Shown piece after piece: positions 1 through 39,639 of a stretch of 64,000 bases of DNA; position 1 is the first letter of the stretch, and every line of letters starts with the position of its first letter. Source of the stretch: Druceiella hillmani. Taxonomy: Eukaryota > Arthropoda > Insecta > Lepidoptera > Hepialidae. The position numbers and the translations under genes were made by a program. The stretch is from NCBI GenBank assembly GCA_039881145.1, contig JAYKKI010000006.1:16878001-16942000 (forward strand). Reading direction: 5' to 3'. A model generated the notes under the pieces. The model made no database searches and had not been told where the DNA came from. It saw only the letters and a list, made by a program, of their open reading frames with translations.

Positions 1-1040
1 AAATTAACATTACAACTTCTGTCTGAAACGAGATGGGAGAGTAGAATCGGAGCAGTAAAAGCAATATTTTTACAATTTGATGATGTCATCAAATGCGTGA
101 ATGAACTGAAAAAAAAACTGATGATTCCGAAACTCTAAGCGACAGTGAAGCAGTCCTGAACGAAATGTTAACTTTTGAGTTTATTGTTGAAATACACGTG
201 TGGTATGAGGTTTTGCTACGTGTAAACAATATAAGTAAACTATGGCAATCGGTTCATGTCAACTTGAAAGTCGCTATTGATACTTTACATTCATTTTGTA
301 GCTGGATTCAAGAATTCCGTAATACAGGATTTGAAAAAAGCGTAACAGAAGCTAGATTGTTTGTGGAGAAAAGTACTTATGAAATTCAGTCTCAATTTAA
401 GGAAAAAAGAATAGCCAGGAAAAAACGAATGTTTAGTTACGAACATACTGATGAACCAGTTGAATCTCCTAAAATGCAGTTAAGAGTTAATAATTTTAAC
501 ACAATGGTAGATGCTATAATAGTCGACACCGAATGTCGATTTACAGCGCTCAATGAATATTTTGAGCAATTTGGTTTTATTTATGATGTCAATTATTTGA
601 AATCTATGCCAAAAGAGGATCTTCTCAAACATTGTAATGATTTAGGTACAATACTTCGGGAAGGCGAAAACAGTGACACACAGCCTTTCGAACTATACGA
701 AGAACTTCAGCTTTTAAAAATTAATTCACTAGACTCTATCAACGACGCGAAACAACTCATCCAATACATTTTAGAAAATAATTTAGAAGAAATATATCCA
801 CATGTTTATATTACAATTAGAATCATGCTCACAGTTCCGGTCAGCACAGCTTCCGCTGAGAGAAGCTTCTCAAAGTTGAAATTGATAAAAACCTATTTGA
901 GAAGCACGATGAGCCAAGACAGACTATCCGCGTTATTAGTTCTGTCAATCAAAGCTGAAATAGCGGCTAGGCTTAACTACGACACAATCCTGAAAAAATT
1001 CAGTGAGGCTAAAAGCCGAAAAGTTCGACTATTTTAATTT
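1..1040 (+). pseudogene. hAT transposase, C-terminal part, frameshifted
   Basis: This is the C-terminal part of a hAT-family transposase of the ZMYM/TTF-type seen in many insects. The open frame from 165 to 1037 gives 290 residues. The last third carries the hAT dimerisation domain, recognisable by VPVSTASAERSFSKLKLIK and the following RSTMSQDRL segment. Homologous coding sequence continues upstream to base 1 in another frame (LLSETRWESRIGAVKAI), so a one-base indel in the A-run near 108-120 breaks the gene. The ATG at 165 is therefore internal and not a true start. The 5' part lies outside the window. A terminal inverted repeat about 170 bp downstream supports a mobile element rather than a host gene. 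The dimerisation domain is read directly; loss of activity is inferred from the frameshift. Confidence 0.88.
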
Positions 1041-1159
1041 CTATGTGTGTAATTATTTTTTGTCATCATTTTATTAACAATAAAACTCGTTAAACTCATA
1101 AATTATTTTATAATTTGACTCACTTAATTTAACGGTTTTTTTCACTGTGAAGTAAAGAG

Positions 1160-1220
1160 GCCTCGCGAACTTGATGTCGCCGACGTACACATTTGGTCTA
1201 GCGCCGCCACTGGTTCTTGC
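1160..1220 (+). mobile_element. hAT 3' terminal inverted repeat and presumed TSD
   Basis: The sequence ends in GCGCCGCCACTG, whose complement CAGTGGCGGCGC is a typical hAT terminal repeat start. The element would end at 1212, and the next 8 bases (gttcttgc) would be the target duplication. The matching 5' end is outside the window, so the duplication cannot be verified. Confidence 0.65.
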
Positions 1221-1867
1221 CATAGTATAAATGATTTTACAAGCAGTTGATTTGTCTACACTGAAGAGATACTCTGAATGTTGTTGGATATTTCCAGCAG
1301 CAAAACCTTAAAGTTAATGGCACTCTTTTCAGAGGTGTGATAATGTAATTTCCAAAAATAAAGTTAATGCTATATTGAAACACATGCTGGTTTTAATAAT
1401 GTAGGGTTATTTATTTACATTTTTAAATTTCTTCTTGTTGTAAAAAGTGAAGAAAATTTATGCTTATTTAAAATGAATTTGAGTTAGAATTTAGCCTAAC
1501 TGGGCTAAATTCTAGAAAAAGCAAAGAATTAAAAAGGGGATAGAACAAATTCAACCTAAAATTTATTTCAAATACATATAGATTTTAACAATATAGAGTT
1601 TTTTTTATTTCATATTATTTAAATTAATTAATAAAATGAGCGTTTAGTCTGTGAAACTAACATTTTTTACTACTCATATAATTTAAGTGAAGTTTCTTTT
1701 TAGAAAAGGTTATGTAAAGGTTGTATTGTAATAAAATTAAAATACAATAAAGTGAATAAATAAATTCCTAACTAATTTGGTATCTTTACAGAACAAATTA
1801 ACACCTTGTTCTTTGCGATCAACCGCTACATGAGGCAGTATTTTCCATTAATTGACTAACATTTAGT

Positions 1868-2340
1868 AAAAAGTAGAGTATTCTGCGCCATATTTATATG
1901 CAATTTGATAATTCACATTTCACAATCACTCTTGTACCCCTAGCGATAAAATTTGTTAATAAAAATCTCCATTTAGTAACTGAATTTTCACAATTGATTA
2001 CTTTAAAAATAGATCAAATAACAGACCTTAATAGAACCAAAATATTTAGTATCTTATTAACAATGCCGGTAAAAAGTAGAGTATTCTGCACCATGTTTGT
2101 AGGCGATTTGATAATTCACAATCACTCGTGTACCCCTAGCGATAAAATTTGTTAATGAAAATGTCCATTTAGTTACTGAATTTTCACAATTGATTACTTT
2201 AACAATAGATCAAATAACAGACCTTAATAGAACCAAAATACTTAGTATCTTATTAACAATGCCGGTAAAACGTAGAGTATTCTAAATTTTCATAATAGAA
2301 CCAAAATAGTTAGTAGCTTATTAATAATACCGGTTTCTGT
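1868..2340. repeat. ~200-bp tandem duplication (2+ copies)
   Basis: A unit beginning near aaaaagtagagtattctg recurs at about 1868, 2071 and 2266 (spacing about 203 then 196). Both full copies contain the same stretch about TACCCCTAGCGATAAAATTTG and AACAGACCTTAATAGAACC. The third copy is truncated and diverged. The array lies upstream of the first visible collagen exon, and the reading frame across it is not a gene. Confidence 0.8.
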
Positions 2341-2515
2341 AGCACCAAAATGCTATTTAAAATACTTTTCAATGGTGGATAATACCAATCGTTGGCTAAA
2401 CCTTTACCCATGAATCACCATAATAAACATTGAAGAAGAGGTGTATTAAAATGCACGAGGGCACCTAAATAGATGGACAAATATTGTCACCTGATCATAT
2501 TGACTTTCTTTTCAG

Positions 2516-30028
<27,513 letters not shown>

Positions 30029-30285
30029 CATTTGCTCACCTCCTGCGGGCAACCACATAAACTGCAGGATGGAGTGCAGCTCTTGTTACTCTTTATATTG
30101 TTACGATTCTTCTAAAAGTTGAAATGCTGTGAACTAAATTTAAACATTGCTGTTATGTGTTTGAAGAGATGTGTTTTGCCAAATTTATTCTTCCTATTGC
30201 ACATGTTGTTTGTCAGCACTGTGCAGATCGTTAATTAGTTTTACAAAATAACTGGCATTCAGAAATCATTTGTATTTATTGAGAA

Positions 30286-30291
30286 AATAAA
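30286..30291 (+). promoter_or_regulatory. Likely polyadenylation signal of collagen gene
   Basis: An AATAAA lies 258 bp after the stop codon in an A-rich context. A second AATAAA at 30977 would give a longer 3' UTR; which is used cannot be told. Confidence 0.5.
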
Positions 30292-31404
30292 TATAAAAAA
30301 TAATAACATTGTAAATTTATCAATCTACGGAATTATTATTTTTAAACCATTTGTCTATTGGCAACAATTTAAAAAATAATTACAATATCAAGTTGAAATA
30401 GAAAAAGTTAAAATTGTCTATGCATACGCATATGGCACAATAAAGACTACATTTATTGAATCACTAAAGTACAACTTACTCTGATGGTCAACATTGAACA
30501 GTATATTCAAATATACAAATTCATTCATAAGGATATTAATTAGATATTGTATACAGCTATCATTATAATAATCGGTTTACTAAAATAAGCTCTGCCACTC
30601 GAAATATAAATAATAGAGTCTAGCACTTACCATGTGAAAATAAGTCTTATATAGATTAATTTAAAGGATGTTTAAATAATTAAATGTTATTGATTAGGCT
30701 AACTGTTTGATTATAGTTAGTAGAAATCCACAAACTATGCCTGCATTGTATAATTTTCCCTTATAAGTCACTTTATCCAGTTCTGACACATCAAACTTAT
30801 GTCCTTAACTTACATATTGTACATCATATTTGTCTTCACATTTGTCTATTATCTTGTAATAAATTGTACAACTACCCTTAGAGGATCTTCCATGTATCTT
30901 ATTAACCATTACGTAGTATATGTATATAAATTTCTTTTTTTTTGTTAGTCACTGTTTTATGTAAATAAATAATTTCAATAAACCTTAATTTTTATTTCTA
31001 TGTTTTTCACTTACGCTCCTCATGATCACTGAAATCCAAATACTGAAATCTGATCTATATCAATTAACGTGATGTGAATAATAACATATTGGTTCTTTCG
31101 TTCGGTCCTTTCAGTGAACCCAACCCAAAAGGCAAACTTTTTTGTTAATGTGAGTGGGAACAGTTGAAATTTCTCCTTTTTTAAAATGACAACTTCACTC
31201 AATACATATATTAAGTGGTTACCAGTGATATACATATTTATGCCGGTTTTGTTTTTCTCTTGCTCTCATTGTATGCAATTTGTGACTTATTTACTTTTGC
31301 TTCTCAAATGAATTTCATAGAAATCAAATAAATTATTGCTCAAACAATCAGAATTGAAACTTAGCACATAAAAGCATGTATCAAAATTTAAATTAAATAG
31401 ATGA
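30292..31404. other. No recognised feature (3' UTR or intergenic)
   Basis: Low-complexity AT-rich sequence between the collagen stop and the first intergenic MITE. It probably contains the collagen 3' UTR up to a second AATAAA at 30977. No coding similarity is recognised. Confidence 0.5.
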
Positions 31405-31592
31405 ATAAAATTGGTCTAATACTTTAAAAATGGTGGTAGTTGAAAGGGCATAGGTGCAAATAAATTTTAGGGCAATTTTTAGTATTTAAAAAGTTCTTAA
31501 TAAAATATCATTTGTATATTTTTGGGTGTAATATGAATTTTTAGTGAATTTTTTTAACCCTTTCAGCTACCGCATATTTTAAGTATTAGACC

Positions 31593-31600
<8 letters not shown>
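31405..31600. mobile_element. MITE with ~40-bp terminal inverted repeats
   Basis: The left end ATAAAATTGGTCTAATACTT and the complement of the right end ATAAAATTGGTCTAATACTT match, and continue with AATGGTGGTAGTTGAAAGGG versus TATGCGGTAGCTGAAAGGG. About 115 bp of AT-rich sequence lies between. No coding capacity. The right end runs into a TA microsatellite. Confidence 0.8.
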
Positions 31601-31659
<59 letters not shown>

Positions 31660-31692
31660 AGTATATACACATATGTATATATATATATATAT
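31595..31692. repeat. TA microsatellite
   Basis: (TA)n with short tgta breaks, directly abutting the MITE at 31405-31600. Confidence 0.93.
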
Positions 31693-32429
31693 AAATATAA
31701 CATAAAAATAAGTTACTCAAAATGTATGTTAAGTTTATAAATGGACAAAAGTGGTAAACACTTTAAAAAGGACGATGGTTCAAATTTAAAAAAATTCACC
31801 TTATGACAAAAATTAACATATGATATATTATCAAAAAGGCATTTCAAATTCTACTTATATTTTTTGGAAAGAACTTTTGGCACAAAGGTTTTTTTCCATC
31901 ACATTTAATTTGAAATTAATTAAATCATTATTACTTTTCTGATATGGTATAGACAGGTATGTCATAGAGCATAACATCTTACAACGCTAATTAAGTTTCT
32001 ATTAACTCACATCTATTAACAACATCATATTACGTCAACTAGATGTCATTGTTTTTTTGGAGAAATATTAAATTTCCTTTTATAAATTTTGTTCCACAAA
32101 TCAAAACATTCTGATTTTAAAGTAAACTTTGGACAACTTAAACGTAAAATATTTCTTCCCCATACACTGTTCCTCAGTATTATTTTACTTTAGAATATAT
32201 AGGTAATAAAAGACACCAAGAAATTCATTAATTCCCATTGACGTTTGCCATTGAGTAAATTTTTTCTGACTTTCAGTCCCTTGTTAACAACTCCTCGAAC
32301 GTGCAAACATACTCAACAGTACATAATGCATTTTTAATAATAATATCACAATATGCTCTTTTTCACCCTTTTTAATAATGAAATATTAAGTATCTTCTTT
32401 ACTATAGGTGCTACTTTATTATTAAAATT

Positions 32430-32795
32430 GGGTATTTGACTAAATTTTTTTTGTTAATTATAATTTCAAAGCACAAGCTGACGAAGAGTGAAAAAAATTT
32501 TTACTTATCCTAAAAATTGGCCGAATTATAAAAGTTTAAATTTAATCTTTAGACAAGGACAACATTACTGCATTGTGACGTCATTTGTAATATTACACAT
32601 TGTATTCTACAAAAGGGAAAGAGACAGGGATAATCAACCAACTATGCCAACTATGTTCGTATCTTCAAATTTAGAATTAAATTATCTTGCCTATTTTTCA
32701 ATCAATTTTTTAATTTTTTTCAATAATGGTTTTTAATTAACTTATATTTCACGAAATTGTACGAAAAATATAAAAATTTAGGACGAGTCAACTAC
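32430..32795. mobile_element. ~350-bp repeat family, copy 1
   Basis: It begins AATTGGGTATTTGACTAAAT and ends GACGAGTCAACTACCTCATT. The same sequence occurs at 48386-48737 and 54519-54892, all in the same orientation. Ends are imperfect inverted repeats (GGTATTTGAC versus GGTAGTTGAC). No coding potential. This looks like a MITE. Confidence 0.75.
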
Positions 32796-33249
32796 CTCAT
32801 TCACGGTGTCTCCTTTTGTTAGCAAAAACATTTTGATTATTAAAGACATTTACTACCGGAATTCAAAATGTGAATTTTATATCTACGTCTTCTAAATAAG
32901 ATCCTAATTTATGACTTCTCTTTAAGTGGTGAACATTAGGCAATGTTCTGCTGATGGAGTCAAAGACTTAAAAAAATGGAGTCTTCTTTTCAAGAAATGA
33001 ATTTGTAGTACTGCTTTCCACTAATACATTTACTTATTTAGTGACCGATTGTATGTTTTCGTACCAACCACTGATTGAAGTTGGCCATTTGCAAAATTCT
33101 TTTTAAAAGAGTAGCAATAAAAAGTTATTGTATTGTGGTCAGAAGTAAAAATGTTACTATTGGACGGTTGCTCAATTGCACGTTTGAATATTTCTTTTTA
33201 TTTCTTTTACCTAAAAATAATTTTTGTACCACAAGAAATGAATTTTTCT

Positions 33250-33620
33250 TCAGATCCTTTCTGAGCACGTATTTCCTACAGGAGGATTGTAGGACAAAAA
33301 TAAAGTAAATGGAAAAACCTGCATAAGGGGGATGTTTGATACATCCCCCTTATTCTTATAGAATGGAACTAGGTTGCTATTCTCTATATATTTGGTATTT
33401 TTTTTCAATGAGGATGCTGTTAAGTAGATCATCAAGCCATCTTATTCCTTTGTTATCAGCATTTTCCAGACTTCTACTGGTACTTTGTCCGGATAAATCT
33501 TTTTTGTATTTCATTTTTAAAACCGCTTTCTTAACTTCATCTAGGATAATGGTTTCAACAGGTTTCTATCCTTGTGGATATTTCCCATTGAGAACTTGTT
33601 AGTAGCGTTTTTATCATCTG
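33250..33620 (-). pseudogene. RTE-type LINE reverse transcriptase fragment
   Basis: On the - strand: KPVETIILDEVKKAVLKMKY, then KGIRWLDDLLNSILIEKKYQ, then in a shifted frame NSNLVPFYKNKGDVSN. These match the N-terminal reverse transcriptase block of RTE/craniofacial-type LINEs (helix EV..AL..MK..K, WL..LFN, LVPI.KNKGD). Only about 120 codons remain. An 11-bp perfect hairpin lies at 33326-33352. Confidence 0.7.
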
Positions 33621-34644
33621 TCGTTGATATTACTACCAGATGTTAGTAGATTGTCTTTGGTTTGGTTATTTCTTAATTTGGTTTTTTTTGAAAATTTTGT
33701 CTTCTGCTTTTGTGTTTTCCAGATTTTCATAAAAATATAAATAATTATTCTGGATTTTCATAGAATTATAATAAATTGTTTTTATGTTTACGTTAGCCCT
33801 ATCTTTTGCGATGTTATACTTTGTTTACCAGTACCAACTTGAGATTCTTGCCAACTTTTTAAGAGCCGATATAGCCGTTCTGACATTGAAAACTAATATT
33901 AACAATATTAATAATATTAAATTTTAATAGAAATACTCTACACCTTTAAAAACTTATGTAAATCAAAATACGTACGGACTATGAGTAGTATTAACAGATT
34001 GGTTGTTTAAATTTGCTGTAGAGAAAAATTCACCCTTTTTTTTAAATAATTGTCTTTCTGTCTGTTGAAAATTTTCCAGGAGACAAATGAGTTACTCAGT
34101 TTTTTCAACATTTCATAATAAATAAAAATAAAGTTAGTTTACGGACAAAATTTGAATGGTTCAAATAACTCCTCTGTTCTTTTAATATTCTTTATGCCTC
34201 TTTTAAATTGATTTGTTTTGTTACTAAGCAGGCTTAATATATATTAAAAATATTAACGTAATGATATTTCGATACCACTTCACGCAGGCTTCAGTAGATA
34301 TTGCAGGACGAAAGTACTGATCCATTTAGAGTCTATACGAACAAAACTAAAACAAAACTAGGTATGTATAAAATAAATGAATTGCTAGGGTAAGAAAATA
34401 CATTTTCAAACTTCATTGGGCTTCCCAGGTTACATTTAACTAAGATAAACAACATAAAATTCCCCTTTGCTTCGCTGAGCAATATTGGAAATACTATACA
34501 ATTTTCCCTGACTAGTATGTTATTTACTTTAGAGTTATCTCTGGTAAATACTAGAGTATATATGATCATAAAAAAACCATACCCCACCAAACATGTGAAT
34601 TATTTCTAAAGGCTATATGTTTATTAATAAAAAGTTTACTCATA

Positions 34645-34860
34645 ATTTATTTTTTTTTTTTATTCGTGTACTGTAATGTATACAACTGATGTATATTGTG
34701 GACTTATAACAATGAGAGCAGTCCCTTACAGCCCACTAGAATACCAGTCCAGCCTTGCTCGATGAGCGGTAGGGAATCAAAGCCAAGTCCCTGCAGTGCA
34801 TTGCACTGTCAACATGTGCTGTGATCAACTAAACACACCACGGCGACGACAATAAATGTG
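34645..34860 (-). mobile_element. tRNA-derived SINE
   Basis: On the - strand a tRNA-like head (about 34860-34775) has a box-A-like TTTAGTTGATCACAGC and a box-B-like GGCTTTGATTCCC. A non-tRNA body and an A-rich tail (AATAAAAAAAAAA, about 34648-34660) follow. Order and length (about 210 bp) fit a SINE. The tRNA parent is not identifiable. Confidence 0.6.
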
Positions 34861-35120
34861 TAATGTATTTTCAAATATTAATCGTTTTAGTGCCATTGTT
34901 TTTTACTCATATATACTTAAAAATGCCAAAGAAATCTTTTGTTTTTGATGTCATTTACTCTTGTCTGGAAAAAAAACTGTATTTCTTCCAAAAATTTTCC
35001 AATTTTAGCAATTTTTTCGGTGTTTTCTTAATAAAATCTTGTACAAGGATAATAAAATACAAAGAAAATTATGGAAATATATATTGTGAACAAAAATTAT
35101 AACAAAAACTGAAATCACGA

Positions 35121-35312
35121 TCACATCGTATTTTCGGAGTCCGGTACATCCTCCGTATCAGCAAAATAATTGTTATCGTCACTATTATCACTATCACTCA
35201 AAATTTGCATTACGCCAAATTGTGAGCGCACCACAATGTCACTCCCACTATCACTTTTTTCACAACTTGAAAAATGATCATTTTCACTTGAATTATTTTC
35301 GCTTTCCGACAT
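35121..35312 (-). CDS. Small acidic Ser/Asp-rich ORF, unknown
   Basis: A 63-residue frame beginning MSESENNSSENDHF and containing SDSDNSDDNNYFAD. Such acidic leaders start piggyBac-type transposases and some host proteins, but no further domain follows on this strand. It may be chance or a transposon remnant. Confidence 0.2.
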   Translation of the reverse strand: MSESENNSSENDHFSSCEKSDSGSDIVVRSQFGVMQILSDSDNSDDNNYFADTEDVPDSENTM

Positions 35313-35444
35313 TATGGGTTAAACATTTTCTTTTCCTGGATCCTTTTTATATTGTAATTACTAATAATATTATAATTTTAACTTTATGTAACAAGTAGAA
35401 AATTAGCAATGCGTGTAAGCAACTTCCCTACCGAGCGCTAAACA

Positions 35445-36290
35445 GCAACTGATTTCGCGAGCGCCTTCACGCAATCAATCATCGATATAATAATCACCAC
35501 CATTTTGTACAACATGTCTCCAACGCACTGGCAGGGAATGGATGGCATCTGTAAAAAATTTAGGTGGCATGGAATGAAAAATTGGCAACAAACTGTTAGG
35601 TAGTCTTCATCATCAAAGTTTTTTTTTGCTTAAGGAGTTGCTAAGCGATCTAAACAAATATTAATCAGTGTGCGCAAGATCTGGGGAATATGGTGGGTGC
35701 GGGATCTCCAAAACTTTAAGGTGGGTTTTTTTGCCTTTATGAGAATCGGACTGGTCCTGACTAAGTTCATGTGGTATCCACGCACAGTGTTTGAAGCTTT
35801 TTCCCAAGTGGTATAAATGATTCTCCATAGTTCCATGGGAGCACCCTAGCTCAGTTACTAGCCAGCGTGTTGTTAATCAGTATCTTCTTCAAGTAACAAT
35901 TTTAACCTGTTGCTATCCAATTCCAACAGTGGACCAGAGCACGGTTGATCACTCAGCGAATAGTCTCCGCTGCAAAACCACTGGATTTGCTTTACAGTAC
36001 CATTGTTTTACAGTAGCTACAGATATTCCTTCAGGAGCTACACCTTGGCATATGTTACGCATAGCTTCAGCAGTAGAGTGACCAAATTGGTACTCGTAGA
36101 GCAGACAATGTTTTACATGCGTCTTAATGTCGTCCATATTTTATGCGTGTTAACAGTGCAGCGTCTTAGTTACTACTGAATCAGTGAGAGCGTGCCGCGC
36201 CCTTTATGTATCTTCAATCATGGGAGCTTCTAGAATATTTTCTAGATAATTAAAAAAAAAATGCTCATTACTTTTTAGCCAACCCAATAT
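35445..36290 (-). pseudogene. Internally deleted mariner transposon
   Basis: From 36137 down: MDDIKTHVKHCLLYEYQFGH with AEAMRNICQGV (mariner helix-turn-helix start), then LGCSHGTMELWRIIY and ASNTVRGYHMNLVR (end of the DNA-binding part), then a jump to PILIKAKKPTLKFWRSRTHH (the final-catalytic-Asp neighbourhood, normally P-Y-S-P-D-L-A), and FDDEDYLTV near the C-terminus. The middle catalytic part is missing. The upstream terminal repeat is visible on the - strand as TTGGGTTGGCTAAAAAGTAA (36288-36269), next to a TA. The other end is not found. Confidence 0.8.
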
Positions 36291-36910
36291 AGTGTGAGTT
36301 GACAATGAGTTTCAATCTTTATATTTCCCCGTGGTTCACTGCCTCCAGAGCTAGCAATGGCTAAAGCAAAATTCATTTCCCATAGTGATCACGATAGAAT
36401 AAAAGGAATAAAAGCTCACATTAATAACAAAAATAAAAAACAAATTAAATCTCATAAATGGAACTATAAAGACAAAGACAAAAAAGGGAATTGGATAAAA
36501 ATGAAGTAGAATAAATAAGTTATGAATCCTCGATAAGAAAATTAGTCTTAAAGTTATTTATTAACACCTTCATAGGCAGAATATTATGCGTCTCATAATC
36601 AAGCTTTCCTCAAAAAAGTAATTATAACTTTGGAAAAATAACATAATGGAAAATACAGTTTATGTCCGAATATTAATTTGGTCTTGAATAAAGATTCAGA
36701 ATAATCTAATTATAATTGAGGGTTTAATTATAGTGTTAACAGATGAGTGGAAATATTTTTAAGTTTATCTCTATTTTATTCCATAAATTGACGTTTGCAA
36801 GTTACGCAATTGACAGCCAAATAAAATTCAAGAACCAATGAAAACATTTCTGGATTATGCGATAAATTTGTATACATATAAAACATATATCAACAAAGCA
36901 AAGTTTACTT

Positions 36911-37107
36911 TGTGGTCGGTTAAGAAGTATTCTTTTATTGCCAGTATCTGAAGCCAAAAATGTAGTCGGTTAACTAGTATTCTTTTATCGCCAGTGTCTG
37001 GGGCCAAAAATGTGGTCGGTAAAGAAGTATTCTTTTATCGCCAGTATCTGGGGCCAAAAATGTGGTTGGTTAAGAAGTATTCTTTTATGGCCAGTATCTG
37101 GGGCCAA
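36911..37107. repeat. 50-bp tandem repeat, 4 copies
   Basis: TGTGGTCGGTTAAGAAGTAT followed by TCTTTTATCGCCAGTATCTG and GGGCCAAAAA recurs at 36911, 36961, 37011 and 37061 with a few substitutions per copy. Confidence 0.93.
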
Positions 37108-38209
37108 TGAAAACCTTATTTTACGAATAAACGAGTAGCTCACTTATACTATATTTTTGCTACAAATTTTTAAATAAACTTTTTCCAATAAATACAAAAT
37201 TTTAAATTATAAAACTCTGTTCCAATAATTAGATTAAATTTAATTCAATTTTGCTTATTGACATCAAATAATAATAAAGCATGAACAACCTTTATAACAT
37301 TAAAAACTTAAGCAGACAGCAAGAATTTACAGACGCATTTTAACAAAATCCCAGCTCGAATAAACATTTTAAGTACAGCAGTATTACATTTACACAATAA
37401 TAATCATAATGGCTTTAATGCGGACCAAATACATCATAAGTATTTGTGTTTAAATGTTCAAACATTTCATAAATATTTGTGTTTAAATGTTCAATGTTTT
37501 TTTTTAATCTTTACACAAAAGTCAATTTTTTTCTAAACATCTTGTAAAATTTTTATTAATTTTAAATACATGCTGGGATAAATTTTAGTGTAAACTAAGT
37601 ACTTGGCGTTGCTCAATATTTTTCGAATTTCCAACCAATAGAGACAACTTTACTATTCGTCAATGAAGACCCTTCACATGCTAGATTTTTTGGGACAAAT
37701 AATTTTGGTTAGTTTAATATCATAAAGAGATAAAATTTGTAAGTTTGGATGTAGGAGGTAATTTTCGAAACTACTCATTCTATTTCAAAAACTCTTTCAC
37801 CAACATCTAGAATGAACTTTCAGAGCAGACAAATTGTGTATTAACCCGTTAAAATAAAAGGGCTCTTCATATTGACCAATTTTACAACGTAAGTCAATAA
37901 AAAAACACTCGAGCAAAAGCATTTCTTACGAACGATGCCTTAACAGTAAAAGATATATGAATGCTTCCTATAGAACAGTTGTAAAGCTTAAAACGGCCTG
38001 TAAAAAGTCCACGATGTGAAAATATATTTAAAATTAATCTTAATCTGTCAAGGATAATTTAAGTGGGTAGTGTTAAATTCTCATGAAGATAAATTTGCTT
38101 ATCGTCAGAAAAATGTTATGTAGATAAAAATTGCTTTTTACAACATTACTTAGATTTTACGATAATCTTTTAAAAAAAAACAAATGTTCCAAATGACACA
38201 CTAGGTTGG

Positions 38210-38800
38210 ATGGTTCACAGTCTGCAGCATCTTATAGATGCAGCATATCCTGACCTTGAAATTTACTTGAAAGACATTTTCGTTAGATGTTTTCAAGGGC
38301 AATAGTATCGCCTGACCTGAAACAACACTGTCAATGAATTCAATAACCTGGTTCTACAACAAATCCCCGGCGAAGTCAAAAACTATAAATTGATTTATCA
38401 AGGATACAGTCCACTATCCACAAGAATTTTTAAATTTGCTTAATACTTCTAACTTGACATCTCTATTATAAAAGCCAGTACGCCTATCATGCTTGTAAGA
38501 AATTTAAAGCTGAAAAGATAATTTAATTGTGGTGACCATCCTCACTGGCCCTACAGCCGTCCAGTTGGCAAACATCCCAAGGATTCCAACGATTCTCACG
38601 AATTTGCCGATATCTTACAAACAGCTGCAATTTCCTGTGAAAATATTGTTTGCGGTGACTATTAATAAGATTGAATTTGGTTGAAACCGACCTACGCAAA
38701 GAGTATTTTCCCCATGGCCAACTATTGTAGATTTATCACGAGCTGGAACTCCAAGGAAACAGTACATTTTCCTACCAAAAAAAATGGGTGCGTGTACTTA
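38210..38800 (+). pseudogene. Helitron Rep-Hel helicase C-terminal fossil
   Basis: In several frames on the + strand: LEIYLKDIFVRCFQG, VNEFNNLVLQQIPGEVKNYK, PIMLVRNLKL, VVTILTGPTAVQLANIPRIP, LQFPVKILFAVTINK and VDLSRAGTPRKQYIFLPKK. These match in order the last helicase motifs (including the LPGEV...PIMLLRNL and LQFPV..AFAMTINK region) of animal Helitrons. Frames change several times, so it is dead. Sequence just downstream (38800-38835: GTGCGTG..TACGCGC and GAAGTTATACTTC) recalls the edges of the repeats at 6000-6425 and 39652. Confidence 0.8.
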
Positions 38801-39186
38801 TGTACGCGCTTGAGAAGTTATACTTCTTTGGCATCATTAAATAATACATACGGATAGATAACTTCAATTATATTGGAGCACTTGAAAAAGTCTATAAACA
38901 CAATTTTTTCACTAATATTTACAAATAGTAAATATATTAATCAAAATATTGAATTTAAATCACTACTGAATGTAATTTGTCAGCACATATATAAATCGCA
39001 CTTATATTTTTTTATCCAATAAATTCAAATGAAAAAGCGGCTCACTGCGTCAATATTATGTACTTGAAGTATTTTTGTTGCGTGAAATTAATAATCATAT
39101 CTATCAAAAGATGGCGCTGCGCTGATGTAAGGTAATTATAAACTAATTGATATTTTAATTCTGTATGAAAAGTGAATACAAAATAA

Positions 39187-39243
39187 AGATAAAAACAATA
39201 TTACCATAAAGCTAAATGCCTTATGGTAATATTGTTTTTATCT
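39187..39243. repeat. Perfect 23-bp inverted repeat
   Basis: AGATAAAAACAATATTACCA plus TAA pairs exactly with its complement after an 11-base loop (agctaaatgcc). A further partial copy (AATATTGTTTTTA) lies at 39296. Confidence 0.95.
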
Positions 39244-39463
39244 ATTATATGCATAAATTAAAATCATCATCAAGTAAATCTGCATCAAACGATAATATTG
39301 TTTTTAAATATCATCTGCCTCTCTGTATAAGTATTTATCTGTGAAACTTGGATATTAGATTTATTAGTAATATAAATAAAGAATCACAATTAATGACATC
39401 AAACATTTTTAAATTATTCGAAAGACAAATAAAATGCAGAATCTAAAAATAAAAAACTTGTCT

Positions 39464-39535
39464 TGGAGGCGCCGGTATCGATCTCGGTACCTCTCACATG
39501 CTAAGCGAGCGCTCTACCATCTGAGCTACGCCCCC
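39464..39535 (-). tRNA. tRNA-Ala(AGC), T-arm degraded
   Basis: On the - strand a 72-nt cloverleaf reads GGGGGCGTAGCTCAGATGG and so on. The acceptor GGGGGCG pairs with CGCCTCC (one G-U), the D-arm is GCTC/GAGC, and the anticodon arm is CTCGC-TTAGCAT-GTGAG with anticodon AGC. The discriminator is A. The T-arm is damaged: CCGAG-ATCGATA-CCGG has one base missing in the 3' strand and an A where G is expected, so only about 3 pairs form. Box A is good; box B has one mismatch. It may be a pseudo-tRNA, or a real gene with a sequencing error. There is no intron. Confidence 0.75.
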
Positions 39536-39639
39536 AACATAAGTTTCGTACAAAATATTGGTATTAATGTATAGTCTCAATAACTGCAACTTCATACTGT
39601 AACTTTTGTGTGACGAATCTTAAAATTTCACTCTCATCA

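Noticed and set aside
33326..33352. Terminator-like hairpin AAGGGGGATGT/ACATCCCCCTT
   Set aside because: Factor-independent bacterial-type termination is not relevant in nuclear insect DNA, and the hairpin lies inside a LINE fragment.
34863..35102. 79-residue Phe/Leu-rich ORF
   Set aside because: AT-rich composition explains it; no motif, splice context or matching neighbour was found.
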